64,000 bases of DNA from Halocaridina rubra (Eukaryota; Arthropoda; Malacostraca; Decapoda; Atyidae): contig JAXCGZ010002371.1 in NCBI GenBank assembly GCA_037179515.1, positions 1-64,000 on the forward strand. The letters run 5' to 3'. Shown one piece after another: positions 21,399 to 33,201 of the stretch; position 1 is the stretch's first letter, and the number at the start of each line of letters is the position of its first letter. A program made the position numbers and the translations under genes. The notes below the pieces were generated by a model, which saw only the letters and a list, made by a program, of their open reading frames with translations, searched no databases and was not told the DNA's origin.

Positions 21399-22480
21399 TT
21401 AATGAGGCCCCATCCCCTGATCTTCTGTCATTATCTTCTTTATCTCCCCTTTGTCTGGAAGAACTCTGTAACGAAAATTTTTCTTCTCTTCTTCATTTCT
21501 TTCATCATTTAACTTTCTTGCCTCTTGCAACAAGTTTTTGATCTTTCCCATCTCTTCCTGTGTTCTGTATCGTCTAATGAACACTTCTTTGAATTCTTGA
21601 AGGTCTTTTAGACATTTTTTTCTCAACAATATTTCCCTACATGTTTCCCCTCTCTCAAAGGTTACTTTTGTTGGTCTCAACTTTCCTTCCCTCGAATATT
21701 TACCTAGTTGGTGTATGTTTACAATATCCTCAGGACCACATACTACTCCAAGCTTTCTTATCAGGTCTACAACCCTAGCTTTATTTTCTTCAAGTCTCCC
21801 CTGCCATGTTTGCTCCTGGGACTCGCTTATGCCTGAGATTACCACTGTCTTCTCCTTATCAAGTGCCTGTCTGATGAGTGGGTTTGCCCTTTCCATCACA
21901 ACGTCTTTCATTTTTTTGATTAATGTCTCTTTATAGTCAACTGTTTGTATGTTTTCCAGTGCCACCACCTTTACAGCCTCTTTTACTGCCACATTCCCCT
22001 TTAGTGCATCAGCAAAGGAAGTTTTCATGGCATCATTTTCCATATTCAGCTCCTGGAACTCTTTTCTGAACTGTTCAATGTTTTCCTTAATCTGGACATT
22101 CCAAGCAGCAATCTCGTCTCTCTCAGAAGAGAGCAGTGAACTAACATCTAATTCCTTTAGGTTGTCATTCAGCTGTTTGTTTTTATCTTCTTGTTTAGAA
22201 AGTCTAGATTCTAGTTGACTCTTTTCCCTTTCCAGCTATTTTATTCTTTTTTCTAGTTCCTTTCTCTCCTGCCCTTGTGCTGTATTTGCTTCCTCCAAAG
22301 ATCTTATTTGCTCTCTGAGTGTTTCATTCTCTTTCATTTCTCCATCCATAGTCTGAATTTTATCATCAAGGCTTATGCCCATTTCCTCTATATTCCTGAT
22401 TTTCTGTTTGAGTCTCCTGATGGCTACCCCTCCTACCGACCCATGGATGGGAGAGGTTTGGGACAGAGATGGCGTTATTT
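21399..22480 (-). pseudogene. LINE-A ORF1 (A4)
   Basis: ORF1 of CR1/L1-like LINEs makes an RNA-binding chaperone. The N-terminal part has heptad-like runs (LREQIRSLEEANT), suggesting a coiled coil. The C-terminal 214 codons (22,043-21,399) contain KTVVISGISESQEQTWQGR, IVNIHQLGKYSREGKLRPTK, VTFERGETCREILLRKKCLK and FIRRYRTQEEMGKIKNLLQE, resembling an RRM plus C-terminal domain as in L1-type ORF1 proteins. The start ATG present in A9 reads ATA here, and a TAG interrupts the coiled coil near 22,237. It ends GMGPH. Confidence 0.7.
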
Positions 22481-22747
22481 TTATGTTCTCCCTCTCACAG
22501 AATATAGAAAGAAGACGAGAAAGAGGAAAAAAAAAGAAAAACTTTTAATTAAGCTTCACACCGAATTTTTATATCTCCATATAAGTGCTATTTAGTGACT
22601 CAGTTTATCTCTTTTCTGGTAACACACATCTTAACTTAAAAACTTGACCATGGTAATTTAAGGATAAAAAGAAAAAGAAAAAAATGCAACAAAACAAAAG
22701 TCAAACCTGAAGGAAAAATTCGAACCTGTGTCTGAGGTGGCACCCAC

Positions 22748-23366
22748 CTGTTTCTGCTATATATTCTTCCTAACTGATAAAACTCACTTGCTAACCAAGG
22801 TATGTTATCACAAGATTAGACTTTACATTTAACTCAATATATATACAAAATAAAAACAAAATAGTAAAAGAGAAAGCTAAAAGAAAAGCAAAAAAAAAAA
22901 AAATGAAGAAAATAAGACACTGTACTACTTGGCAACTTAACTCAGTACTGTTGACAGGTGGATATTTTTTTTTTTTTTTTTTTACTTATTCAATTTTTTC
23001 GTGTATCAAACTAACTAACAAGTTAATATAAATGGGAAGGATACTGATTTTAACAATATATGGAACCACAGGATCAGGTAAACGGCTTAAGAGCTTTCCC
23101 CAGTTTACACAAAAAATTAGGTAATGTGATGTGATGGCTTCACCTCTGGCAACTCTTCTAAATTTCCTTCAAGGCAGAACTGGACGGCAGCTTCTCTCTC
23201 CCCTCACGAAAAATGTTCTCAATTTTTTTCCTTTAATATTTTGGACAGTCTCGTCATACAACAAATATAAGTTTTGTACTCACAATACTCTGCGGGATTT
23301 CAGATTTAGGGAAATTATGGTAAAGTTTTCCACTAAGCACTTAGTCACTCGAAACAATTAAAAATT
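22748..23366. other. AT-rich unassigned stretch
   Basis: It flanks the 5' end of A4 and contains long A and T runs (T18 at about 22,966). No gene was recognised. Confidence 0.4.
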
Positions 23367-23398
23367 GTGTGTGTGATTACCTAATTGTGCTTAGGGGA
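23367..23398 (-). mobile_element. Tail-only LINE-A fragment
   Basis: GTGTGTGTGATTACCTAATTG followed by TGCTTAGGGGA matches only the terminal tail and the first bases of the stem-loop. It is followed directly by a T run. It is an extremely short truncated copy or the remains of a longer one. Confidence 0.6.
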
Positions 23399-23576
23399 AT
23401 TTTTTTTTTTTTTTTAACTAGCCTATTCGTTATATGAGTACATCATTAATCTCAAAGCAATGAAAATTTTGCCCCGTTTTGCTATCAGACAATATGGATT
23501 TACACGTTATTTGCACATTTTTAAAGATTTTGTAGTCCTAAATATCCTTAAATATCGATATCGATACATATTTTGT

Positions 23577-23870
23577 GGGCCTAGATATCCGTAGTTGTCG
23601 ATGTTGTTGGATCCTTTGTAGTCCTAGATATCCGTAGTTGTCGATGTTGATGGATCCTTTGTAGTCCTAGATATCCGTAGTTGTTGATGTTAATGGATCC
23701 TTTGTGGTCCTAGATATCCGTAGTTGTCGATGTTGATGGGTCCTTTGTGGTCCTAGATATCCGAAGTTGTCGATGTTGATGGATCTTTTGTAGTCCTAGA
23801 TATCCGTAGTTGTCGATGTTGATGGATCCTTTGTGGTCCTAGATATCCGTAGTTATCGATATTTATGCAG
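23577..23870. repeat. 43-bp minisatellite, about 7 units
   Basis: The unit starts CTAGATATCCGTAGTTGTCG and continues ATGTTGATGGATCCTTTGTG plus GTC. About seven units repeat with few differences (GTAG/GTGG, GATGG/GTTGG/AATGG). Degenerate half-units lie on both sides, with ATCGATATCGAT at the left. No open frame spans it. Confidence 0.92.
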
Positions 23871-25493
23871 TTACCGATATTCTTGGAATATTTATCTTGT
23901 ATCGAGACTGAAGTTGGACAGACAAATGGCCGTTTGATAAAAAGATTCCGAAGTGTTTTTTATTTCAGTTTTATGATCGAATACTTTCTTTTCATATCCA
24001 TATTTTAAATGTATAAAAACTGCTTTATATGTTATTTTAAAGGCTTGAAAATTATTTTCGATTTACAGAGAAACTGCTTATTAATAATCCTTATTTTGTT
24101 CATTTTTGCTCATACTCATAGGTATATGAAAGGATTATTGTGTATATTTTAAATGTACAATGAAATTTTTTAGTATATATTATGTGTAATGTATATTTTA
24201 CATGCATGTATTAGTGTGAATAAAGCTCTATTCGATAAAGTTTTACATAAACTGTACCTGTGTATGTCCAATTAAAGGAAATGTATAAAGTATTTCAAAG
24301 TTTGATGCATAAATATCTTTGTAAAAAATAAATTATCTTCCATAACCTATTGCTAGATGTGTTTTCATCCTTACTCAAATTTATAGAACAAGTTTCTCAT
24401 ACATAAAATCTCTAATTTTTTATTTCTGCTTCCACGATTTTAACACAAAATAGTGGCACTCCTTTTATTTGTAAATATTAAATGTATACGTTTACACCCA
24501 ATAAAATTAAAATAAAAAGCCAATAATTTCTTCATCCTTTACCATTTTTAACATTTTACAATAACATTAATCAAAACCTAACTTTGCTTCCATTGGCATA
24601 ATTAATCTTGCACTAGAACTCCCATGATAACTTCGCGAAAATTTATTTACATTGCCCCTCGAGAATTACTGTAGTAAACAGCTCTGACTCTTAATGTATT
24701 AAGAAAGTGCTCCTAATTTGTTTTTGTTTTTTTTTTATGGAAAACTACTCCAGTTTTAAAGATCCTATGTATACCAGTTCTGATAATATACCATGTATTA
24801 AAAAAGTTTAAAACCTAGTTGTAATGAAAATTGGTGAAAAATCCCATTGTGGTGAAACAATCTACAAAAACCTAGTTAAAAAAAAGATTGTTAAAAGAAT
24901 CTTTAGGCGAACCAGTTAAAAACAATGTACAAATAAATTTTAGAAATATCTATGTAAAAAAAAATAAGGAATTTGTTTTAAACTTTACATAAGTGTATAT
25001 GTCAAAGGAGATATAATATGTCCAAGAATATATTACGATTTTAAAACTTAATGTATTAATAAAAAATGTTGGCCATAAATGTGGCTACTGATATGGCAGG
25101 ATGCATCTTCTTTTCGCTACTTCCCTCATTAAGTTCATCCTGCTGTAGAATTGCATTCTTCCAATCCCTGGTGGAATCAAATTGTACCCACAGCTGGCCC
25201 AGGACAACTACTAACAGGGTAATACTTGATAATGAAGGGTGTCAGATGCACCTCAGCCCCTTCCCAACAGTTGAGCTCCACTAAGGAGGGTGATGCATAT
25301 TCATGCCACACCCCTCTCGGGATGACCACCAGTCTCACTCTGCAAGCATGCTCTGCAATCAGAGGTGTATGAAGTAGACGTTGGCAAAAAAGTTCCTTTT
25401 GCGGCAGTCGCCAAAACAGTTACACCTGATATTTCATATGTGCACGAGTACTAGGGGTATGCGCTCACATAATCCAAGACATCAAGCATACTC
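23871..25493. other. AT-rich unassigned stretch
   Basis: About 1.6 kb of AT-rich sequence without a recognisable gene or repeat. A 72-codon open stretch (25,066-25,284, plus) has no known domain. The last 250 bp is more GC-rich. Confidence 0.4.
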
Positions 25494-26414
25494 TGTGGTT
25501 ACCTAATTGTGCTTACGGGAAAGAGCACAAAGCTCGTATCTTCCCGTCTCCTGATCGGTTCCATTTTATACTTAGTGATACTTATCATACCTGTCCTTAA
25601 AACTATGGATTGAGATAGCATTAACTACCTCCTGTCTTAGCCAATTCCAATTATCAACTACTCTTACACTGAAAAAGTATTTCCTTACATCCTGCAAAGA
25701 AGTTTTCTTACGAAGCTTCAAACTATGACGTCTAGTTCTAGAGCCAGCCATATCAAAATATCGATCACTATCCACTCTATCATAACCATGAAGGAATTTA
25801 AAGACTGTTACCATATCCCCCTCAATCTTCTAGCTTCGAGTGATGGTAAGTCTAATTCCCTCAGCCTCTCATCATAACTGAGATTGCGTATTTCTGGCAC
25901 CAGTTTCATGGCATGTCTTTGAACTTTTTCAAGCTTAGCTATGTGCTTTTTCAAGTGCGGATTCCAAAAGGGGGCTGCATATTCGAGTTTTGGCCTCACA
26001 TAGGTTACATAAATATTTCTGAACATTTCCTTGTCCATGTGCCTGAAGGCTACCCTTACATTTGATAAGAATGCATATGCTGCCCTTACTATGCCATTTA
26101 TATGTATTTCTGGAGACAAATCTGCCAGTATGTTTACTCCTAGATCTCTCTCATTTTCCGTGTCTTGAAGTTGTACTCCAGCCACCAAGTAGTCAAGCTT
26201 GGGCCTTCTTGCACTTGTACCCATTCTCATTACCTTACATTTTGAAGTATTGAATTTCATTAGCCACTTTTCCGACTACTCATGCAGACTATTTAGATCT
26301 TCCTGAAGTTCTCTACCATTGTTCTCGTTTCCTACTTTCTTCACAATCTTTGCATCATCTGCAAACATATTCATGAATGAATTTACAGACTCTGGTAGGT
26401 CATTTACATATACA
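25494..26414 (-). mobile_element. LINE-A copy A5, 5'-truncated
   Basis: The tail (TGTGGTTACCTAATTG) and stem-loop are intact. The copy covers the 3' UTR, the C-terminal domain and RT to about [17 protein letters not shown]. At the shared-stop position this copy reads TCA (FLSNVRVAF), so RT and C-terminal domain are continuous at 26,260-25,808. A one-base deletion near 25,812 then breaks the frame. The 5' end joins unrelated DNA at 26,415. Confidence 0.88.
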
Positions 26415-26822
26415 GTATCTGCAAATGCTTGCAGTTCCCCAATAGGTAAAGGGAAATGAAGCATAAGAAATTGCACTTATTGGCAGCAGAACGATAGATT
26501 ATACAGAAACTAGGACAGATGCTCTTAATAATTTTGGAGTCATTATTCCAAGAGTCATAATGACATTACTGAATATTCAGCTAACTAGAAGACTTTAGCT
26601 GTTTGAATTAGCAGAAGACAACACTACTAAACATTCCAAAAAGCTTGCTGGTAACAGAAAAAAGTAGAATGGTAATCTGAGAAAAAAAATATTAACATAT
26701 ATATTTGCAATAAAGACAATGACAATTATTGATGCTAATTGTACTATCAAACACAATAATCAAGACTAAAGCAGTAATAATCATAAACATCAGGACAATA
26801 ATAAGCATTAATAAAAGCTGTA
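26415..26822. other. Unassigned stretch between A5 and (AAT)n
   Basis: Contains a short plus-strand open stretch at about 26,483-26,593 (TIDYTETRTDALNNFGV). I recognise no family and do not call it a gene. Confidence 0.3.
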
Positions 26823-26836
26823 ATTATAATAATAAT

Positions 26837-26928
<92 letters not shown>

Positions 26929-26929
26929 G
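26823..26929. repeat. (AAT)n microsatellite
   Basis: About 35 AAT units with one irregular unit near 26,843. Confidence 0.95.
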
Positions 26930-27080
26930 CCCCATTCCTCCTTGTAAGGGGGGGAAGCCAAGAAACACGCATTTACCATTATCTACACGTACCTCAGCTA
27001 CTCCTTTTAGCTCCTTGGGGATAAACGGATGCCACATTTCACCCCTACCTTTTGCTTGGGTCATCAGCACAAATAACTTC

Positions 27081-27187
<107 letters not shown>

Positions 27188-27921
27188 GTATATATGGTGA
27201 ATGTTCTAGGGAGGGAAAGGCAAGACCAAAGAAAGTAAGCTTTGAGAGAGGTGACACATGTAGAGAAATATTTAGAAAATAAAACCTAAAAGACCTTTAA
27301 GAATTCGAAACAGTGTTCATTAGACCATACAGAAGCTAGAAGGTTAAATGAGGGAGGAAATGAAGAGAAGAAAAATTTTTGTTTCAGGGCTCTTCCAACC
27401 AGAGGGGAGATAAAGAAGTTAATGATAGAAGATCAGGGGATGTAGCCTCAAAAAGATTGCTGTACACAAATACTGATGGGGTAGCTAGTAAGGCAGTAGA
27501 ATTAAAGGATAGGATTTGCAACATTAAGGCAAAACTATAGTAGCGGTTACAGAGGCTAAGTTAAGTGAGGACATAAACAGTGTCACAATTTTTCCTAAGG
27601 GCTTCAGAATTTGAAAGGATGAAAGATATGGGAGGACTGGTGGAGGTATATTACTGCTCATAAGTGAAAATTTCAAGTTGAAGAAATAAACATTGCTATA
27701 GAAAGTGAGTTCAAGGAATTTCTTGTTGCACACATAAAAACCGGGTCAGAGAACATTATAATAAATGTTGTATATAACTCACCAAGGAACCAACTTAGGC
27801 TAGGAGTTTATTAAGAAAGTCATATAGGTTCTATTGAAGTAATAAACTCAGTTGTTAACGTTGCACGTGTGAGAAAATGTAGAATTTTGATTATGGGAGA
27901 TTTTAATCATAGAGAGATAGA

Positions 27922-28329
27922 TTGGATAAATCTTGGCCCACACAGTGGGGAGGACTCATTCGGGGCAAATTCCTAGATTGCGTACAAGGGAAGTTCCTAC
28001 TCCAACACATATTGGAACCAACGAGGGCCAGGGGTGGGGATGAGCCACTGTTGCTTCATCTGGTATTCACAGAGAATGCATTGGATATTGAAAAAATTGA
28101 GTATGAACCATCATTTGGAAAGAGTGACCACTGTGTTTTGTTGAATGAGTATATCATCGAAGATGTTCAGCCTGATAGTAGAGGCACTGAGGACACAAGG
28201 AGAAACTATCAGATAGAAGATTACATCAAAATTAATGAACTTTTGCCGTTATTGACTGGAGAACCTTATTTAACTGCAAATCTGTACAAGATATGCACGA
28301 CATCTTTTGTGAGGAATATGGGAAGATAG
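27922..28329 (+). pseudogene. LINE-A ORF2 endonuclease remnant (A6)
   Basis: A 135-codon open piece holding the second half of the endonuclease: FLDCVQGKFLLQHILEPTRA, LLHLVFTENALDIEKIEYEP and FGKSDHCVLLNEYI. The GDFN motif lies just upstream in another frame (near 27,894-27,915). It then runs out of frame into the linker. Confidence 0.7.
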
Positions 28330-28634
28330 TAGATTGTTGTATACCTTCCACCAAAATAAGAGTAATTCATGCCAGAGAGAAATGACTCAATAATGTGTGA
28401 GAGAGAGCTAAGGAGTGGAGAGACATATGCTGGAAAAGGTATACAAAGAGAAAAAACATAAATGCCGGTAGATTTATAAAAGAGTAAGAAATTATTACCT
28501 GAATAAAAGAAGAGAGGCAGAGAGAGACTATGAGCGGGATATCACCAGGAAGGCTAAAGAAAATCCCAAACATTTTCACAGCTCTATCAGAGGAAAACTG
28601 AAGGTCAAAGAACAGGTTTTAAAAGCTAAAGAGA

Positions 28635-29668
28635 GTGGATGGAAGCATCACTGAGATGGATATCTGCGAAGCATTGAACAAGAAGTTTCAGTCAGTATTT
28701 ACAGCAGAAACTATCCCACCCCCCTTAAATTGCATAGCCAGGAGCTCATTGGCCGGTGTTAGAGAACATCATCTTTTCAGCCATAGATGTATGCAAAGTG
28801 CTGAAGGAGATATATGCCCATAAAGCTACAGGTCCTGATGATATATCCCCTTATGTACTTAAGAAATGCGCTAAATAAATATCGGCGGCACTACGTATCA
28901 TATTTGAAAAGTTACTGGAATCTGGGGAGATTCCAAGATGCTGGAAACAAGTGAACGTGGTACCTATCTTCAAAAAGGGAAGGAGGGATACGGCTCTAAT
29001 CTATAGATCTGTTTCCTTGACCAGCATAGTTTGCAAAGTTATGGAGAAACTACTAAGAAAACACATCTCTTTTCACTTGGAATCCTTCAACTCTTTGTCA
29101 GTGAGACAACATGGCTTCAGAGAAGGTAGATTAACAGTAACAAACTTATTAGAATTTTATGATGAGGTAAGCCGAATCTTACAGGAAAGAGAGGGCTGGG
29201 CGAATTGAATATTCCTAGACTTCCAGAAGGCATTTGACACGGTCCCACATAGGAGACTTATAAAGAAGAGGCAAGCAATGCCGAGAATAGGTGGAAATAT
29301 CTTGGAATGGATAGAAACCTTCTTTAAAGGAAGGGAACAGAGGGTTAGAGTAAGACATTCAGTGTCTGAATGGAGAAGAGTTAGTAGTGGAGTTCCACAG
29401 GGTTCAGTTTTAGGACCACTTTTGTTCCTTCTATATGTAAATGACCCACTAGAGTCTGTAAATTCATTCATGAGTATGTTTGCAGATGATGCAAAGGTTG
29501 TGAAGAAAGTAAGAGACAAGAACAATGGTAGAGAACTTCAGGAAAACCTAAATAGTCTGCAAGACTGGTCAGAAAAGTGGCTAATGACATTCAATACTTC
29601 AAAATGTAAGGTAATGAGAATGGGTACTAGTGCGAGAAGGCCCAAGCTTAAATACTCAAAAGCAGGAG
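28635..29668 (+). pseudogene. LINE-A ORF2 reverse transcriptase remnant (A6)
   Basis: Pieces at 28,635-28,823, 28,951-29,208 and 29,278-29,668. Motifs: [60 protein letters not shown] and [13 protein letters not shown]. Motif A (FLDFQKAFDTVPH) is present near 29,212-29,250 but follows a TGA. The RT is cut by LINE-B at 29,669. Confidence 0.78.
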
Positions 29669-30343
29669 CAGATTTTTATTTTTTATGAGTGTGACACCAG
29701 GACAGGAAAAAACTGCCCTCATCAATAAAGGCCTGGGTATGAGAAAATATTAAGGTGAGAGAAAACAAAAAGGTTATGGCTGAGATGAGGTAATGATACA
29801 CACAAGAAAAAGACACACTAAAAAAATAGTCAAAGTACTGAGGACGGAGAGAAATGTTGGATTGGGCCCTGAAATGACGATAGATCCGCTTTTTGAAGGA
29901 AAACAGGTCATAAGAATTTGAAAGACAGCAGGAGAAAGAGAGTTCCAGAGTCTGGAGGTAGAGGGGAAGAAACAGTAGCTGCACCGGCCAATCCGCGAGC
30001 TACAAATCTACACACAATACCTGTGAGACGAGGCCGCTTGGCCTCTTACTTTTAATCCAGATTAGAAGCAAGAGAAGGTTCATTACTTACTCTGACTGCC
30101 TTAGATTCAACCCTATCAAGGAGATAAGTATAAGAAGAAGCACCCCAAATGTGTGAGCATTATTCTAAGCAGGGACGGATATAACCTTTATAGATTTTAA
30201 GTAACTGTAAAGAGGAGAAGTAATGACAAAAACTAAACAGAACCCCCAATTTTTTTGGATGCAGATTTAGAAATTTGGAATATGTGATTCCTCCAAGACA
30301 AGTTAGAGGATACATGGATTCCTAACATGTTGATAGAATTAAG
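29669..30343 (-). mobile_element. LINE-B copy (b), 5'-truncated
   Basis: Matches the 3' third of LINE-B(a): a short T run at the left, GTGTGACACCAGGACAGG, then the C-terminal coding region in broken frames (RIYRHFRAQ, SFIDEGSFFLSWC). It splits A6 between GCAGGAG and AACTTCAAGAG. No clear target duplication was found. Confidence 0.85.
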
Positions 30344-30980
30344 AACTTCAAGAGACAAAATGAGAGATCTAGGAGTAAACATACTGGCAGATTTTTCTCC
30401 GGAAATGCATATAAATGATATAGTAAGGGCAGCATATGCTTTCTTAGCAAATATAATGGTAGCCTTCAGGCACATGGACAAGGAAATGTTCAGAAATATT
30501 TATGCAACCTATGTGAGGCCAAAGCTTGAATATGTAGCCCCCTCTTGGAATCCACACTTAAAAAAATGCATAGTTAAGCTGGAGAGTGTTCAAAGGCATG
30601 CCACGAAACTGGTGCCAGAAATATGCAATCTCAGCCATGAGTAGAGGCTGGGGGAATTAGATTTACCATTACTCGAAACTAGAAAAATGAGGTGGAATAT
30701 GGTGACAGTATTTAAATTCCCTCTTGGATATGGCAGAGTGGATAGGGATTGATATGTTGATATGGCTGGCACTAGAACTAGAGGTCATAGTTTGAAGCTT
30801 CATAAGAAAACTTCTTTGCGGTTTGTAAAGAAGTACTTTTTTAGTGTAAGAGCAGTTTATGACTGGAATTCGCTAATCAAGGAGGTAGTAAATGCTAACT
30901 TAATCCATAGTTTTAAGGACAAGTATGATAAGCATCACTTCGTACAAATATGGAACCGACCAGGAGACGGGGAGCTATGA
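30344..30980 (+). pseudogene. LINE-A ORF2 C-terminal remnant (A6)
   Basis: Resumes after LINE-B with MRDLGVNILADFSPEMHIND, then HMDKEMFRNIYATYVRPKLE and [20 protein letters not shown] (to 30,644). After a stop it continues as MAGTRTRGHSLKLHKKTSLR (30,762-30,980). Non-functional. Confidence 0.75.
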
Positions 30981-31083
30981 GCAAGGGACTCTTTCCCGTA
31001 AGCACAATTAAGTAATTACAATTAGGTAACTACACATGCACATCATACACATTATTCGTATCTCTGGATGTTTATAAGTATAG

Positions 31084-32169
<1,086 letters not shown>

Positions 32170-32560
32170 CATTCTCATTTTTTAAATATTGGTGCCACAT
32201 CTGCCAAGTACCACTCCTTGGTTACCAATCCTAATTTTATTAAATTATTGAGTAGTGCAGTTAGTGGACATCTAAGCTCTGCCTTGCACTTCTTTAATAC
32301 TCTAGCATAAATTTCATCAGGTCCCAGAGATTTATGAGTTTTTAATTTATTTATTTCTTTGATTACATCCTCCCTTGTAATAATTATTGTACTAAGTATA
32401 CTGTAAGGGCAGTCTGTGTATATGTATTCTACTTGTGGAATATATTCTAAGTTTTCATTGGTAAATACAGATAAGAAATATTCATTTAAACATGTACACA
32501 TCTCTTTATCATCATCTGTGAAATGACCGTTGGCTACTCCAACTGATCTAACTTTTAACC
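32170..32560 (-). pseudogene. LINE-C reverse transcriptase N-terminal fragment
   Basis: A CR1/L2-type RT start distinct from LINE-A. The frame reads KEMCTCLNEYFLSVFTNENL, INKLKTHKSLGPDEIYARVL, KKCKAELRCPLTALLNNLIK and LADVAPIFKK, which aligns with the same region of LINE-A (TGPDDISPHVLKKCAN, NVIPIFKKGRR). It is open upstream of its first ATG to about 32,557. It stops at 32,170, before the catalytic RT motifs, so it is a fragment lacking its 3' part. Confidence 0.7.
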
Positions 32561-32720
32561 CCTAGAGGACCAGGAAGGAAGGGTCAGGGAAACTAGACAA
32601 TAACAAGTTTATGAATATATAAAAACAAAAAATAAATGGATGAAAAAAAAACAAAAATTTTAAAAGCCTTTGTTGCAAACTCAAAACGACGTGAGTCAAA
32701 ACGACGTTATATGAGGACTC

Positions 32721-33201
32721 TGTGTGTGATTACCTAATTGTGATTACCTAATTGTGTTTACGGGAAAGAGCCCAAAGCTCGTATCTTCACGTCTCCTGAT
32801 CGGTTCCAATTTATACTTAGTGATACTTATCATACCTGTCCTTAAAACTATAGATTGAGATAGCATTAACTACCTCCTCGCTTAGCGAATTCCAATTATC
32901 AACTACTCTTCACCTGAAAAAGTATTTCCTTACATCCTGCAAAGAAGTTTTCTTACGAAGCTTCAAACTATGACCTCTAGTTCTAGAGCCAGCCATATCA
33001 AAATATCGATCCCTATCCACTCTATCATAACCATGAAGGAATTTAAAGACTGTCACCATATCCACCCTCACTCTTCTAGCTTCGAGTGATGGTAAGTCTA
33101 ATGCCCTCAGCCTCTCATCATAACTGAGATTGCGTATTTCTGGCACCAGTTTCGTGGCATGTCTTTGAACTTTTTCAAGCTTAGCTATGTGCTTTTTCAA
33201 G
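32721..33201 (-). mobile_element. LINE-A copy A7, severely 5'-truncated
   Basis: First copy of the array. Two tail units, the stem-loop, the 3' UTR and about 100 codons of the C-terminal domain remain ([20 protein letters not shown] to the YFF region). The truncated end at TTTTTCAAG abuts the TG-rich tail of A8. Confidence 0.9.

Larger units (their letters stand above)
18478..22747 (-). mobile_element. LINE-A copy A4, full length (about 4.27 kb)
   Basis: A non-LTR retrotransposon of the CR1/L2 type on the minus strand. From 5' to 3' it has a 5' UTR (22,747 to about 22,480), ORF1 (coiled coil and RRM-like), ORF2 (endonuclease, RT, C-terminal domain), a 3' UTR with stem-loop (18,516-18,548) and two 14-bp tail units at the left end. 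Its 5' end coincides with that of A9 (38,126), which suggests a true 5' terminus. It is defective: ORF1 start ATG changed to ATA, a TAG in ORF1, a TGA plus one-base shift in the ORF2 linker, and the shared TGA at 19,065-19,067. Confidence 0.88.
27199..31036 (+). mobile_element. LINE-A copy A6, 5'-truncated, interrupted by LINE-B
   Basis: The only plus-strand LINE-A copy. It starts within ORF1 (GGGAGGGAAAGGCAAGACC, equivalent to the YSREGKLRPTK region) and runs through endonuclease, linker, RT and C-terminal domain to a decayed tail (CACAATTAAGTAATTAC). LINE-B splits it at 29,669-30,343. It is clearly older than the array copies, with many stops and shifts and a degenerate stem-loop. It lacks the shared TGA (LANIMVAF). 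Confidence 0.88.

Noticed and set aside
19073..21512. Plus-strand open frames across LINE-A copies (for example MHMLPLLCHLYVFLETN repeated in A4, A9, A11 and A13)
   Set aside because: They recur only because the LINE is repeated and lie antisense to ORF2; no domain or start context supports them.
25066..25284. 72-codon plus-strand open frame
   Set aside because: No domain, no splice context and an ordinary length for chance in this composition.
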